DNA of 64,000 nucleotides from Lacibacter luteus (GCF_004118265.1 NZ_SDHW01000004.1:124001-188000); one strand, 5' to 3'; shown: positions 8,194-18,505, counted from the first letter of the stretch. Numbers and translations are program-made. Notes: generated by a model from the letters alone, not told the origin.

Positions 8194-9855
8194 TTAAATT
8201 AGTTTAAAACCATCGCCATCAAACAACCCAATATCACTCAGCTTTAAATGTGGTATTACCAGCAGTCCCATAAACGAAAGTGTCATAAACGGTGCAGCCA
8301 ATGTTGAACCTAGTTTTTTTGCAGCCGCATCAATAGCACTGTATGCTTCAGCAACTTTGTAGCCATCATCTGTACTCATTAAACCGGCAACAGGAAGAGG
8401 TAGCACCTGTACTGCTTCTTTGCCCACTACGCTTACCCCACCTTTTGCTTCTATTACAAGATTAACAGCCCGGCTTAAACTTTCTGCATCAACACCCACT
8501 GCAATAATGTTATGGCTATCGTGAGCAACAGAAGAAGCAATAGCTCCCTGCTTCAAACCAAAATTCTTTACAAAGCTTTTGGCAACAGGTGCATTGCTGT
8601 AGCGGTTTACCACCACCATATATAACAGGTCTTTTTCTGTGTTGGCCTGGATAATATCGTTTGTAACAGTAAAGGAAGTAATGGGCTCAATGCGTTTATT
8701 GGTGATAAGCTGACCATCCATTGCCTCAATCACATACACCTGCTCAATATTCTCTTCATCAGCCTTGCCAAAGCGGTTGAGATGAAATTCAAATTCAGCA
8801 ACAGGTTTTACATCGCAATTAAAATTATTGATGGGGGCTGATGGGTTGCTTTCAATTAATGATTTACCATTTTCTGCAACAAGCTCACCATTGATGAATG
8901 TTTTCTCTGCTTTAAATTCTTTAAGATTATTCACCACAATAAAATCAGCAGCATCGCCTGCACGCAATAAACCTACATCCAGTTTATAATGTAATACCGG
9001 TGTTATGCAAGCTGCTTTCAATACATTGAACACATCTAAACCTTTTGCTACTGCTCTTGCACAAAGCTGGTTGATGTGCCCTTCCACCAAACTATCAGGA
9101 TGTTTATCATCGCTGCAAAGCAGGATCATGTCAGGATACTCATCGATCAGGCTGTACAATGCTTCAAAATTTTTGGCTGCACTTCCTTCCCGGATAATGA
9201 TCTTCATGCCGTGCTTCAACTTATCAAACGCTTCTTCTTTGGTAAAACATTCATGATCGGTACTGATGCCAGCCTCAATGTATTTTTTCGCATCTTCTCC
9301 TCTTAATCCCGGCGCATGTCCATCAACAGGTTTGCCCAACGCATGTGCAGCTTTAATTTTTTCCATTACTTCCGCATCGGCATGTAACACACCGGGAAAG
9401 TTCATCATCTCACTTAAATATTTGATCTCATCTTTCTGCAACAATGTTTTTACATCGGCTGCATTCAACACTGCACCTGCTGTTTCAAATGTTGTAGCAG
9501 GCACACAGCTGGGCGCTCCAAAATTGAATTTGAACGGAACGGTCTTGCCGTTTTCGATCATGTATTCCACACCGGCCATGCCGCACACATTGGCAATTTC
9601 ATGTGGATCGCTTACCGTGGCCACCGTACCATGCACCACTGCCAGCTTTGCAAACTCCGATGGCACAAGCATCGAACTTTCAATATGCACATGACTGTCG
9701 ATAAAACCCGGAAGAATATAAGGAAGACCTGAATCTTCCACAGGGGAGCTTTGCAGCACTTCCTTTACCTGTCCGTTTTGCACAGTTACAGTACCTGCAA
9801 ATACGGTACGGTTAAACAGATTAACAATATTGCCGTGGATAGAGTAAGCGTTCAT
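8194..9855 (-). CDS. ade: Adenine deaminase
   Basis: This 553-residue enzyme converts adenine to hypoxanthine and ammonia (EC 3.5.4.2) in purine salvage, in the cytoplasm. It has the amidohydrolase metal motif DSHVHIESS, the adenine deaminase signatures VATVSDPHEIANV and DGHAPGLRG, then ISTDHECFT and LLCSDDKHPDSL, and a C-terminal VAHDSHNIIAVG segment with a final DIGLFDG. Length and motif order fit the family. It is single-gene, convergent with the T9SS cargo gene with only 21 bases between stops. A weak TAACTTGG box lies upstream. Confidence 0.93.
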   Translation of the reverse strand: MNAYSIHGNIVNLFNRTVFAGTVTVQNGQVKEVLQSSPVEDSGLPYILPGFIDSHVHIESSMLVPSEFAKLAVVHGTVATVSDPHEIANVCGMAGVEYMIENGKTVPFKFNFGAPSCVPATTFETAGAVLNAADVKTLLQKDEIKYLSEMMNFPGVLHADAEVMEKIKAAHALGKPVDGHAPGLRGEDAKKYIEAGISTDHECFTKEEAFDKLKHGMKIIIREGSAAKNFEALYSLIDEYPDMILLCSDDKHPDSLVEGHINQLCARAVAKGLDVFNVLKAACITPVLHYKLDVGLLRAGDAADFIVVNNLKEFKAEKTFINGELVAENGKSLIESNPSAPINNFNCDVKPVAEFEFHLNRFGKADEENIEQVYVIEAMDGQLITNKRIEPITSFTVTNDIIQANTEKDLLYMVVVNRYSNAPVAKSFVKNFGLKQGAIASSVAHDSHNIIAVGVDAESLSRAVNLVIEAKGGVSVVGKEAVQVLPLPVAGLMSTDDGYKVAEAYSAIDAAAKKLGSTLAAPFMTLSFMGLLVIPHLKLSDIGLFDGDGFKLI

Positions 9856-9993
9856 GAAGCTGGTGGTTTAAAATCGGGGCCAAGTTACTTTAAGCGGGGC
9901 AGAAACCCATTATCTGCTGTCGGGAAACAAAAAAATGTTGACAGGGCTGTAACAAATTGAGTTATTTTACCACCTATTCTTAAAATGTAACAA

Positions 9994-10707
9994 ATGAAAA
10001 TGGTGAAATTTTTCAGCCTTTTTGTGGCTGTTGTAATTGGAAGCTATGCGGCAAAAGCGCAAACAGCCGATGAAATTATTGCAAAACATATTGAAGCAAT
10101 TGGCGGCGCTGCCAATTGGAAAAAAATATCAAGTGTTATCCGCACAGGATCGATGAGTCTGCAGGGTATTACAATTGAAGTAACACAAACAACCCTGCAC
10201 CAAAAAGGAAGCAGACAGGATTTAACGATCATGGGCATGAACAATTATGTTATTGTAACGCCAACTGAAGGCTGGATGTTTATGCCGGTGCAACAACAAA
10301 CAGAAGTACAAAAAATGCCCGATGAGCAGGTAAAAGATGCACAGGAACAACTCGATGTTCAGGGATCGTTTATTGATTACAAAAGTAAAGGGCACAGTTT
10401 TGAGCTGATTGGCTCCGAAACAGTTGAAGGCGTTGATTGCTTTAAATTAAAGATGACTGCCAAAAGCGGTGTTTTTGTAACATATTTTATCGACAAGAAA
10501 ACATACAACCTTGTGCAATCTGTTCGTACTGCCGAAGGCAATGAGCTTGTAACTACTTTCAGCGACTTTAAGAAATTACCTGAAGGTATTGTTGTAGCAA
10601 TGAGTTCAGTGGTACCATTAGGCAACGGCATTACAGCTGATTTTACCGTTTCTAAAATTGAGATCAATAAACCGGTTGATGAATCGTTGTTTAAGCCTGC
10701 TAAGTAA
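9994..10707 (+). CDS. Exported LolA-like protein (outer membrane lipoprotein-sorting type)
   Basis: This 237-residue periplasmic protein has a signal peptide ending at AAKAQ (about residue 23). It opens with TADEIIAKHIEAIGG followed by WKKISSVIRTG, the start typical of Bacteroidota proteins labelled outer membrane lipoprotein-sorting protein. The core is an open beta barrel in the LolA/LolB style (VEGVDCFKLKMT, TYFIDKKTYNLVQS, FSDFKKLPEGIVVA). Whether it carries lipoproteins or another hydrophobic ligand cannot be told. It stands alone and shares a strong terminator with the convergent DUF5916 gene. Confidence 0.7.
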   Translation: MKMVKFFSLFVAVVIGSYAAKAQTADEIIAKHIEAIGGAANWKKISSVIRTGSMSLQGITIEVTQTTLHQKGSRQDLTIMGMNNYVIVTPTEGWMFMPVQQQTEVQKMPDEQVKDAQEQLDVQGSFIDYKSKGHSFELIGSETVEGVDCFKLKMTAKSGVFVTYFIDKKTYNLVQSVRTAEGNELVTTFSDFKKLPEGIVVAMSSVVPLGNGITADFTVSKIEINKPVDESLFKPAK

Positions 10708-10725
10708 GCTAACAACAGCTTCAAT

Positions 10726-10760
10726 AAAAAAGAGCGGCGCCTTTGGCGCCGCTCTTTTTT
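10726..10760. terminator. Bidirectional terminator
   Basis: A perfect 16-bp GC-centred stem (10726-10741 with 10745-10760), loop TTT, with A and T tracts on either flank. It overlaps the stop of the minus-strand DUF5916 gene and ends both convergent genes. Confidence 0.9.
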
Positions 10761-13266
10761 ATTTCTTCTTACCCCATTTTTTCATATCCAGGTAGTCGAG
10801 AAAGTAAATTACTTTCAATGAAATATTGTTGTTCTGATCAGCATCAAGCGTATTGCCGAAATTTTTAAAATAATCACGTTCAATCGTTCTGTTAAACGTG
10901 AAGATCGAATTCTTCCAAACTACATTCAGGAAGCTGCCCGGTGCAAACTGCCAGGTATACACCATGTCAATATTAAAAAAGTTAGCATTCTGGTTAACGT
11001 TTCCGTTGAATGTATTGTTTGGCTGCAATTTTCCGGTCTGTTGTAAAGTATAATACGCCTTGTTGTCAACCGTACTTACATAGTGGCGCATACGATACGT
11101 GATCCACATCATATTCGTAAAGCTATACTTCACATTCAGCACATTTTCCACTGTGTTTACTTTGCGTTTTGCAAAAATCACATCATTGTTAGCGATGGTT
11201 GTAAAGCCCATATTGTTAAATCGAGGGTAGTAACCGAGTTTATGCGTAACAGAGAACTTACTGTTAAAGCGATAGGTTTGATTTACTGTTGCATCTACTC
11301 CAAACATATCATAGAAGTCAAAATGTCTGCGTGCAAAAATTTCCGACCAGAATGAATATTTCTTCGCCTGGTTACTGTTTACCCATCCGCCTAAAGCAAA
11401 ACTTTGATTGCGTGTAAAGAACAAACCTGTTTTACGTGGCTCGTAAAAATCGTTTTGTTTAGTTGTGTAGCCCATAAACATACCAACCCACCACAATTTC
11501 TTCGTTTGTATTTCTGCATTAAAGTTTACGTTGCCGGTTTGGTAGGTTTCTTTTACAGCAGCAATTGGTGTAAACAGCTTGCTTACTCTGCCGTTTACGT
11601 TTAAGAAAATGCGGTTGTACCAATTCTTCGGCTCAATCCATTTATAACCCATCCATAAACCATGATCAAGAAAGTTGTTGTTGGTGAAATAACCAAGATC
11701 ACGGTGCGTATACTTTGTATCCGTTAACTCCTGCCATACATTGAAATTAAAACGACCACTTGTTTTGCCGAAATAAAGCTGGTGACTGTAACCATTTTCG
11801 TTCTTTCCTCCGGGCAAATAACCCATGAGCTGACTTACTGCAAATTTCCCACCTACATTCCAGGTGTTCTTTTTATCGTTAAGATCAAAAAGACCGGCCG
11901 TAACGTTTGCATCGTAATCTGCACCGCTGCGGGTAACATTTGTATTGATCAATGAAACACTGCTGTTGTTTTTCATTGATTGATTAAGAACGATAATATT
12001 GTAATTGGTGAGTGGATCGGTAACAAACTTCCGCTGATCTTTTGTATTGATATCTTCAATAGTAGCATACTGTGTTTTGGTTACCGCATTTAAAATACCA
12101 ATACCTAAACCACTTTGCGTACGGCCTGAAATTTTTGATGCATTAATCAGTTTCGATTCGGATGGATTCTTCAACAGCTTTTCGGAAGACGAGAGTTGGT
12201 TTGCTGCCTGTCCGTAATGAATAGGTGTACCACCAATGCGGCGTGAGTAAAACAATCCGCCTTTACTGAACAACTCTGTACCTTCTGTAAAAAAGTTACG
12301 GTACTCGTTAAACTGTACTTCAAACGGAGAGAGATTCAACACCTGGTTATCACTTTGTACTTGTCCGAAATCGGGGATCAATGTTGCATCCAATGTAAAT
12401 GCCTGGTTCAATCCATACTTTACATCCAAACCACCGTTTACCTGGCCGGTTAAATTTTTTGTTCCTGTTTGATTGATGGGGAAATGATTTCCGTACACAG
12501 AAAAATAAGGAGAGAACTGTAAACGTACAGGCGGTTTAATATTGGTGATACCTGTCCAGTAACCTTCCTGTGTTAAAAAGCCATTTACGTTTGGATCAAT
12601 AGGATTCCATGTAAACTGCTGACCGGTTTTCTGGCGGCGACGTGTCATGTTAACGCCCCATTCCTGTACCTCTTTTTTTCCAAAACGAATAGCGCCGTAG
12701 GGAATAAACATTTCAAAACTCCAGCCATTGTCATGCATTACTACTGCGCTTTTCCATACCGCATTCCAGCTGAAATCTTCGCTGTTGCCATCATTATTGG
12801 GAGCCATCTTTGCATCCCATTGTTCGTTAAGGGGAGTAACAAAATATTCAAAGCCATTGAGATTATCTTTATAGGTATCGAAGATGATACCGATGTAATC
12901 GTTCATACCAAAACCATCACGGCCTTTCAACTCTCTTGCAATACTGTCTTTTGTGCGTTCGTAACAAAAGCCTCCGAAATAAATACCTTCATCAGTATAC
13001 ATCAAATAACTCACTGTTTTTGACTCTTCTGCTTCTTTTACACCAACTGCCGGACGAAATTCAATATAGTCTGTTGCAAGCGATGCATCTTTCCATGCTT
13101 CTTCATCAAGTAAACCATCGATCTTAACAGGCTTGGTTGCACGTTTTGCTTCAAGTAAACGTGGCGCTGCTTTTTCCGTAATTTTTGGAGGATTGGTTTT
13201 CGACGTTTGTGCATACACGCATGTGCACACGAATAGACAGATCGATGATATGGTTAGTTTCAGCAT
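10759..13266 (-). CDS. DUF5916 outer-membrane protein with N-terminal CBM9-like domain
   Basis: This 835-residue protein has a signal peptide (to about VYAQ, residue 20). A carbohydrate-binding family 9-like domain follows at about residues 45-240 (KIDGLLDEEAWKDA, SYLMYTDEGIYFGGFCYE, GWSFEMFIPYGAIRF). A long DUF5916 region then shows alternating aromatic strands as in an outer-membrane barrel (NPIDPNVNGFLTQEGYWTG, LDATLIPDFGQVQSD). It ends in AWKNSIF-like barrel strands and a Lys-rich tail. Members are widespread in Bacteroidota but functionally uncharacterised; a surface role in glycan or peptide handling is a guess. It is monocistronic. Confidence 0.83.
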   Translation of the reverse strand: MLKLTISSICLFVCTCVYAQTSKTNPPKITEKAAPRLLEAKRATKPVKIDGLLDEEAWKDASLATDYIEFRPAVGVKEAEESKTVSYLMYTDEGIYFGGFCYERTKDSIARELKGRDGFGMNDYIGIIFDTYKDNLNGFEYFVTPLNEQWDAKMAPNNDGNSEDFSWNAVWKSAVVMHDNGWSFEMFIPYGAIRFGKKEVQEWGVNMTRRRQKTGQQFTWNPIDPNVNGFLTQEGYWTGITNIKPPVRLQFSPYFSVYGNHFPINQTGTKNLTGQVNGGLDVKYGLNQAFTLDATLIPDFGQVQSDNQVLNLSPFEVQFNEYRNFFTEGTELFSKGGLFYSRRIGGTPIHYGQAANQLSSSEKLLKNPSESKLINASKISGRTQSGLGIGILNAVTKTQYATIEDINTKDQRKFVTDPLTNYNIIVLNQSMKNNSSVSLINTNVTRSGADYDANVTAGLFDLNDKKNTWNVGGKFAVSQLMGYLPGGKNENGYSHQLYFGKTSGRFNFNVWQELTDTKYTHRDLGYFTNNNFLDHGLWMGYKWIEPKNWYNRIFLNVNGRVSKLFTPIAAVKETYQTGNVNFNAEIQTKKLWWVGMFMGYTTKQNDFYEPRKTGLFFTRNQSFALGGWVNSNQAKKYSFWSEIFARRHFDFYDMFGVDATVNQTYRFNSKFSVTHKLGYYPRFNNMGFTTIANNDVIFAKRKVNTVENVLNVKYSFTNMMWITYRMRHYVSTVDNKAYYTLQQTGKLQPNNTFNGNVNQNANFFNIDMVYTWQFAPGSFLNVVWKNSIFTFNRTIERDYFKNFGNTLDADQNNNISLKVIYFLDYLDMKKWGKKK

Positions 13267-13577
13267 GATGATGAGGTTTATACTATAACGGCACTAAAGT
13301 AGATTAGTTACACCGGGTTTGTTAAAAAATTAGACGAACGGTAGATTTCTGACAACATTTTTTTGCCACGTATTTTCATGAAAACAATATGGCGGATAGA
13401 CGGAAAAAATCAAGGATGGTTGAGCTGGTGCTGAAAAAATATTCATACCAAGAAATATGCCGTGCAGCAGAAACAGCAACTAATTCTTTTACAAAATCGA
13501 TGAGTGGCCGATCACCCCAACAAGTAGATTTCAGCAAATAGATTATCTTCCGAACAAATTGTACCAGCAAAAAAAAG
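13267..13577. other. Divergent intergenic region
   Basis: This is the gap between the divergent DUF5916 gene and the GT-C gene. I see AT-rich sequence, no clear TTTG/TAnnTTTG pair for either gene, and one small open frame (13389-13541). Confidence 0.5.
13389..13541 (+). CDS. Possible 50-residue basic protein
   Basis: An ATG frame encodes a short protein beginning MADRRKKSRMVELVLKKYSY. A basic N-terminus is followed by a predicted helix (QEICRAAETATNSFTKS) and a polar tail. The composition looks more protein-like than that of shadow frames, but there is no ribosome binding site, no recognisable domain and no overlap with another gene. It lies 36 bases before the GT-C gene and could be a leader peptide, a relic or chance. 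Confidence 0.25.
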   Translation: MADRRKKSRMVELVLKKYSYQEICRAAETATNSFTKSMSGRSPQQVDFSK

Positions 13578-15203
13578 ATGAACAAACGAGCTTATCACAT
13601 TTTCCTGTCAGCAGTTGGATTGTTTTTTCTTTGGTACTTAGCCCAACGCTCTGCTGCTTTATCGATGACGCATGATGAAAGCAGTACAACCAATGTTGTA
13701 GACGGCAGCTTTACCGATATCATGTTTGCTGCAAACATGTTTGGAACAGCCAATAACCATATATTGAACTCGCTCCTTTTAAAATTTTCGGTACAGCTTT
13801 TCGGGTGGCATGAGTGGAGCATCCGCCTTCCGAATGTTCTATTCTTTCTTGTATACTATGCAGCAGCTATATTAATTGTACAACGCATTACGCAAAACCG
13901 GTGGCTGCAGGTAACGGGCATAGTACTTTTTTGCACGCCGCATTTTTTACTCGATTATTTTTCGCTGGCCCGGGGGTACGGTATGGCAACTGCACTTGAA
14001 ATGATGAGTTTGTATTTTTTACTGCTCTATTTTGCCGAGCGCAAGCAAAAACAACTGATCTATTCTTTTGTACTCATTGGCCTTGCAGTGTACGCAAACT
14101 TTACGTGGTTGAACGTGCTGCTTGCACAATGGGCACTGCTTAATTTAGCTTTACTAATTGCAGAAAAGCAAAAGCTGAATATACTGTTGCTTAAACCAAT
14201 TTTAAAGGCCAATATTATTCCGCTTGTTACAACAGTTTTACTGGTATTACTTATTTATAAACCCATTGGTTATTTAAACAGTAATAACGAGTTTAAATGG
14301 GGCAGTGAAACATGGCTCACCTCTTTTCATTCGTTTGCTGTAAATCTTCATTACACGCATTCCTACTTTTTACTGCATTACGATATAAGGATAGTATTGC
14401 TGAAAACTGTGTTGATACTGCTGGCTCTTGCTGCAGCTGTTTTGCTTTTACAAAACCTATTCTTCAATAAATGGAAAAACATACCGGTTTTTGCACGTTA
14501 CAGTCTTATAACTGCTGCAGGCATGCTGGCAATACTTATTATTTCTACTATTGTTCAACGGCATCTCCTCAACACATTTTATATTGATGGAAGAAAAGCG
14601 CTGCTGTACCTCCCCGTTTTGTTGTTGTTGCTGTTAAGTGTTGCTGTATGGTTGTTTGATGTGTATCCACGGTTTGTAAAATCGTTTACAGGAGTAGCCG
14701 CCACCTTAAGTATTTTGCATTTTGCAGGCATCTTTAATTTTTATTCCTGTTTTGAATGGTGGTACGATGCCAGCAGCAAAAAGGCATATCAGTATATTGT
14801 TGCCGATAAAAATACAACACCGAAAAACACTGCTGTTAACTGGCTGTTCTGGCAATCGATGGAGTTTTATAACAAGCGCATGTTCAACCGGCAGCTTCCA
14901 CCGATTCTTAAAACAAACGAAATCTCCGGCTATAACAATATCAACTACGTGTATGTTATCGGCGATGAAATTCGCAACATTCCTCCCGTGTTTAAACCTG
15001 TAAAACGATACATGTGGGATCGCTTTCTTTTAAAACGGGATGAAGCGGCTTACCGTTTGTCTGCTGAAACATTTATCCTCCAGCAACAATTGGCCGACAC
15101 ATCTTTACGTCTTCCATTGGAACGATGGCAGCAAAAAGCTGATTCTGCATTACTGGAACAGCGCAAACAACTCAACTGGAACAACCTGCTGTACACCGAA
15201 TAA
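13578..15203 (+). CDS. Polytopic GT-C-type glycosyltransferase-like membrane protein
   Basis: This 541-residue protein has about ten membrane segments and a short soluble C-terminal part. The first loop holds a DE pair (SMTHDESSTTN), as in GT-C enzymes where a loop-1 acidic residue is catalytic. ANNHILNS and SLARGYGMA follow in the next loops. Such enzymes use lipid-linked sugar donors at the outer face of the inner membrane. Similarity to family 39 is weak and the acceptor is unknown. It sits 84 bases before the start of the BNR-repeat gene, with no terminator between. Confidence 0.65.
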   Translation: MNKRAYHIFLSAVGLFFLWYLAQRSAALSMTHDESSTTNVVDGSFTDIMFAANMFGTANNHILNSLLLKFSVQLFGWHEWSIRLPNVLFFLVYYAAAILIVQRITQNRWLQVTGIVLFCTPHFLLDYFSLARGYGMATALEMMSLYFLLLYFAERKQKQLIYSFVLIGLAVYANFTWLNVLLAQWALLNLALLIAEKQKLNILLLKPILKANIIPLVTTVLLVLLIYKPIGYLNSNNEFKWGSETWLTSFHSFAVNLHYTHSYFLLHYDIRIVLLKTVLILLALAAAVLLLQNLFFNKWKNIPVFARYSLITAAGMLAILIISTIVQRHLLNTFYIDGRKALLYLPVLLLLLLSVAVWLFDVYPRFVKSFTGVAATLSILHFAGIFNFYSCFEWWYDASSKKAYQYIVADKNTTPKNTAVNWLFWQSMEFYNKRMFNRQLPPILKTNEISGYNNINYVYVIGDEIRNIPPVFKPVKRYMWDRFLLKRDEAAYRLSAETFILQQQLADTSLRLPLERWQQKADSALLEQRKQLNWNNLLYTE

Positions 15204-15287
15204 CAGCCGCTCATCCATAAACAGAAAATGCAACTGCATAGCTGCAAAAAGCTTTGTAATTTCCCGCTTCAACCAATTGTACTGAAC

Positions 15288-18200
15288 ATGAGAAAGTCAA
15301 TCCTGCTTGCAGGTACGCTCTTCAGCGTACTGTTTTCATTTGCACAAAAGAAGCAAACAACAGCCGTTGCATCATCCGGCGAAGAATCAATTTATAGTTC
15401 GTTGAAGTATCGTTCCATTGGTCCTTACCGTGGCGGACGAAGTGCTGCGGTTGCCGGAAGCTTCAGCAACAAAACAACCTTTTACATGGGTGCTACCGGT
15501 GGCGGCGTTTGGAAAACTACTGACGGTGGTAACAACTGGAAAAATAGCAGCGATAAATATTTTGGTTCGTCCATTGGTGCAGTGGCAGTAGCGCCAAGCG
15601 ATGAAAGCATTGTGTATGTAGGCGAAGGCGAAAATACCATGCGTGGTAATGTGAGCGAAGGTCTTGGTGGTATGTGGCGCAGCGATGATGGCGGACGCAG
15701 CTGGAAAAATATTGGATTGAAAGATGGTCGTCACATCATACGTATACTTATTCATCCAAAAAATCCTGATGTGCTGTGGGTAGCGGTGATGGGGCATTTG
15801 TTTGGGCCAAATGAAGAACGTGGTGTATATAAAACAACTGATGGTGGTAAAACATGGAAGCGTACGTTGTTTGTAAATAATCAAACAGGTGCAAGTGATT
15901 TGGTGATGGAGCCGGAAAATCCTTCTGTGTTGTATGCAGGTACCTGGCGTTTGATACGCACGCCATATAGTTTAGAAAGTGGCGGTGAAGGAAGTGGCTT
16001 GTATAAATCAACAGATGGTGGTGAAACATGGACCAATGTTTCTGCAAAGAAAGGTTTGCCAAAAGGCACATGGGGAATTGTGGGTGTTGCATTTGCACCA
16101 TCGAATCCTGAACGCATTTATACCATCGTTGAAAACGCAAATGGTGGTTTATTCCGCAGCGATGATGCTGGCGAAACATGGCAACTCATGAGCAGCGATA
16201 ATAATATTCGTCAGCGTGCATGGTATTACAGTAAAGTATTTGTTGATCCGAAAAATCCTGACTTGGTTTATTGCCCCAATGTAAACTTCATGTACAGTCG
16301 TGATGGTGGAAGAACTTTTCAATCGCTACGTACACCACATGGCGATCATCATGATCTGTGGATCGATCCTGCAGATGGCAAGCGTATGATCGTTGCAGAT
16401 GATGGCGGTGCACAGGTGAGTTATGATGGCGGTAACAACTGGAGCACTTACATGAATCAACCAACAGGTCAGTTCTATCGTGTATCAACCGACAACAGTT
16501 TTCCTTACCGCATATTGGGTGCACAACAGGATAATTCAACAGTGCGTATTAAAAGCAGAACAACCGGTGCAGGTATTACTGAACAGGATTGGCAGGAAAC
16601 AGCAGGTAGTGAAAGTGGATATGTTGTTGCTGATCCCAATAATCCGGATATTGTTTATGGTGGCAACTATGGTGGTTATCTTTCACGTCTTGATCACAAG
16701 ACAGGTGAGAACAGAGCCATTAGTGTGTGGCCCGATAATCCAATGGGCGCAGGTGCAGATGTGTTGAAGTATCGTTTTCAATGGAACTTCCCAATTTTCT
16801 TTTCACCACACAATCCAAAGAAATTATATACCGCAGGTAATGTATTGTTTGCAACAGAAAACGAAGGTCAAAGCTGGACTGCCTTGTCACCTGATCTTAC
16901 AACAAATGATAAGAGCAAACAAAAATCAAGCGGCGGCCCTATTACGCAAGACAATACAAGTGTTGAATATTATTGCACCATTTTCACCGCAACAGAAAGT
17001 TTTGTTGAGAAAGATCTGTTGTGGACAGGTAGTGATGATGGTTTGATTCATGTAAGTAAGGATGGCGGTAAGAATTGGGAGAATGTTACACCCAAAGATG
17101 CACCGAAATTGATGATGTGGAATTGTGTTGATGTTGATCCGGTAAAAAAAGGTGCCGCTTATTTTGTTGGCACACGTTATAAAGTTGATGATTACACACC
17201 ATACATCTACAAAACAGAAGACTATGGTAAAACATGGAAGCTCATTACCAACGGCATCAACAAAATGCATTTTACAAGAACCATGCGTGCAGATCGTAAA
17301 CGACAAGGTTTGTTGTATGCAGGTACTGAATTTGGTATGTACATTTCATTCGATGATGGTGCTAACTGGAAACCTTTTCAGTTAAATATGCCTGTTGTAC
17401 CTGTTACAGACATGACGATCAAAGAAAATGATCTCATCGTTGCAACACAAGGAAGAGGTTTTTATGTGATCGATGATTTAACGGTATTGCAACAAGTGAA
17501 AGCGGATGTTGCTGCAAAAAATCTGCATGTGTTTCCGGTGAATGATAGCTGGCGTATGCCGATGAGCCGTTTCTCACGACGCTTTGGAGGCACCGCACAA
17601 AACATTGGTGAAAACCCTGCAGGCCCGTTGGTCATTACTTACTATGCAAAAGATGTAGCTGATAGTACCAAAGCATCGGTTGCGTTGTACGATAAAAACA
17701 AAAAGCTGATTAAAACATTCAGCACCGATGGTAAGGATAAACTGGAGATTAAAAAAGGAATGAACAATTTTGTTTGGGATCTGCAATATCCTCCTGCTGA
17801 ACCAAGTGAAGGTATGATTCTCTGGAATGGTGCACCGGGTACAATTACAGCAGCACCGGGTAATTATTTTGCAACAGTGAAAGTGGGGAACGATTCCACA
17901 CAGGTTTCGTTTACCATTAAAGCCGATCCGAATTATGCAATGACACAGGATGCATACGACGAACAGTTCAACTTCCTGTTGAGCGTGCAGCAAAAATTCA
18001 ATGATGTGCAGAAAGGTATTAAAGACATTCGTGCATTACGTACACAGATCAACGATTTCATTGGCCGACAAGGCAAAGATGTTCCGAAGGAAATTAAAGA
18101 CATGGCAACGTCAATTACCAAAGAGTTGACAACGATTGAAGAAACATTGTATCAAACAAAATCAAAAAGTGGACAAGATCCGTTGAACTATCCCATCCGC

Positions 18201-18404
18201 ATCAACGATAAACTGAGCGGTGTGTTTGATGTTGCCAACAGCGGCGTAAACGCTCCGAGCAAACAATCAAAAGAAGTGTTTGCTGACCTGAGCAAACAAG
18301 CCGATGAACAGTTGAATAAGCTGAAGAAAATAATTGCAGAGGATGTGCCGAAGTTTAACCAGCTCATCAGGGAAAAGAGTTTACCGGTGATTGGGATTAA
18401 ATAA
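15288..18404 (+). CDS. Exported BNR/sortilin-like beta-propeller protein
   Basis: This 1038-residue protein has a signal peptide MRKSILLAGTLFSVLFSFAQ. At least nine Asp-box (BNR) repeats follow, for example GGVWKTTDGGNNW, GGMWRSDDGGRSW, GVYKTTDGGKTW, GLYKSTDGGETW and HVSKDGGKNW. They build one or two beta-propellers of the VPS10/sortilin type. The C-terminal 250 residues hold a FVWDLQYP strand domain and a helical end (AKEIKDMATS-like). Relatives are often named glycosyl hydrolase, but I see no defined catalytic pair. No T9SS sorting domain is present, so it probably stays periplasmic or uses another route. Start 15288 gives the signal peptide; the frame is open upstream to 15228. Confidence 0.78.
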   Translation: MRKSILLAGTLFSVLFSFAQKKQTTAVASSGEESIYSSLKYRSIGPYRGGRSAAVAGSFSNKTTFYMGATGGGVWKTTDGGNNWKNSSDKYFGSSIGAVAVAPSDESIVYVGEGENTMRGNVSEGLGGMWRSDDGGRSWKNIGLKDGRHIIRILIHPKNPDVLWVAVMGHLFGPNEERGVYKTTDGGKTWKRTLFVNNQTGASDLVMEPENPSVLYAGTWRLIRTPYSLESGGEGSGLYKSTDGGETWTNVSAKKGLPKGTWGIVGVAFAPSNPERIYTIVENANGGLFRSDDAGETWQLMSSDNNIRQRAWYYSKVFVDPKNPDLVYCPNVNFMYSRDGGRTFQSLRTPHGDHHDLWIDPADGKRMIVADDGGAQVSYDGGNNWSTYMNQPTGQFYRVSTDNSFPYRILGAQQDNSTVRIKSRTTGAGITEQDWQETAGSESGYVVADPNNPDIVYGGNYGGYLSRLDHKTGENRAISVWPDNPMGAGADVLKYRFQWNFPIFFSPHNPKKLYTAGNVLFATENEGQSWTALSPDLTTNDKSKQKSSGGPITQDNTSVEYYCTIFTATESFVEKDLLWTGSDDGLIHVSKDGGKNWENVTPKDAPKLMMWNCVDVDPVKKGAAYFVGTRYKVDDYTPYIYKTEDYGKTWKLITNGINKMHFTRTMRADRKRQGLLYAGTEFGMYISFDDGANWKPFQLNMPVVPVTDMTIKENDLIVATQGRGFYVIDDLTVLQQVKADVAAKNLHVFPVNDSWRMPMSRFSRRFGGTAQNIGENPAGPLVITYYAKDVADSTKASVALYDKNKKLIKTFSTDGKDKLEIKKGMNNFVWDLQYPPAEPSEGMILWNGAPGTITAAPGNYFATVKVGNDSTQVSFTIKADPNYAMTQDAYDEQFNFLLSVQQKFNDVQKGIKDIRALRTQINDFIGRQGKDVPKEIKDMATSITKELTTIEETLYQTKSKSGQDPLNYPIRINDKLSGVFDVANSGVNAPSKQSKEVFADLSKQADEQLNKLKKIIAEDVPKFNQLIREKSLPVIGIK

Positions 18405-18427
18405 ATACTTTTAGCATAGAGCTTATT

Positions 18428-18454
18428 GTAGCGGCGGCCTTCGGCCGCCGCTAC
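18428..18454 (+). terminator. Terminator after the BNR-repeat gene
   Basis: A perfect 12-bp GC-rich stem (18428-18439 with 18443-18454), loop TTC, followed by TGTTTTA. Confidence 0.8.
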
Positions 18455-18474
18455 TGTTTTATAACCTGTGCCGT

Positions 18475-18505
18475 TTTGCCAAAACAGGCGAATCCTTTAC
18501 TTTCG
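18475..18505 (+). promoter_or_regulatory. Promoter of the lipoprotein-GT2-membrane protein operon
   Basis: TTTG (18475-18478), a 19-base spacer and TACTTTCG (18498-18505) give a near-consensus Bacteroidota promoter. The ATG of the first gene is five bases after the -7 box. Confidence 0.55.

Noticed and set aside
9005-9694. Several plus-strand frames inside adenine deaminase
   Set aside because: Shadows of the deaminase, which has complete motifs on the minus strand.
15228-15287. Extra N-terminal codons before the BNR protein signal peptide
   Set aside because: They precede a clean signal peptide at 15288 and are not typical of an exported protein.
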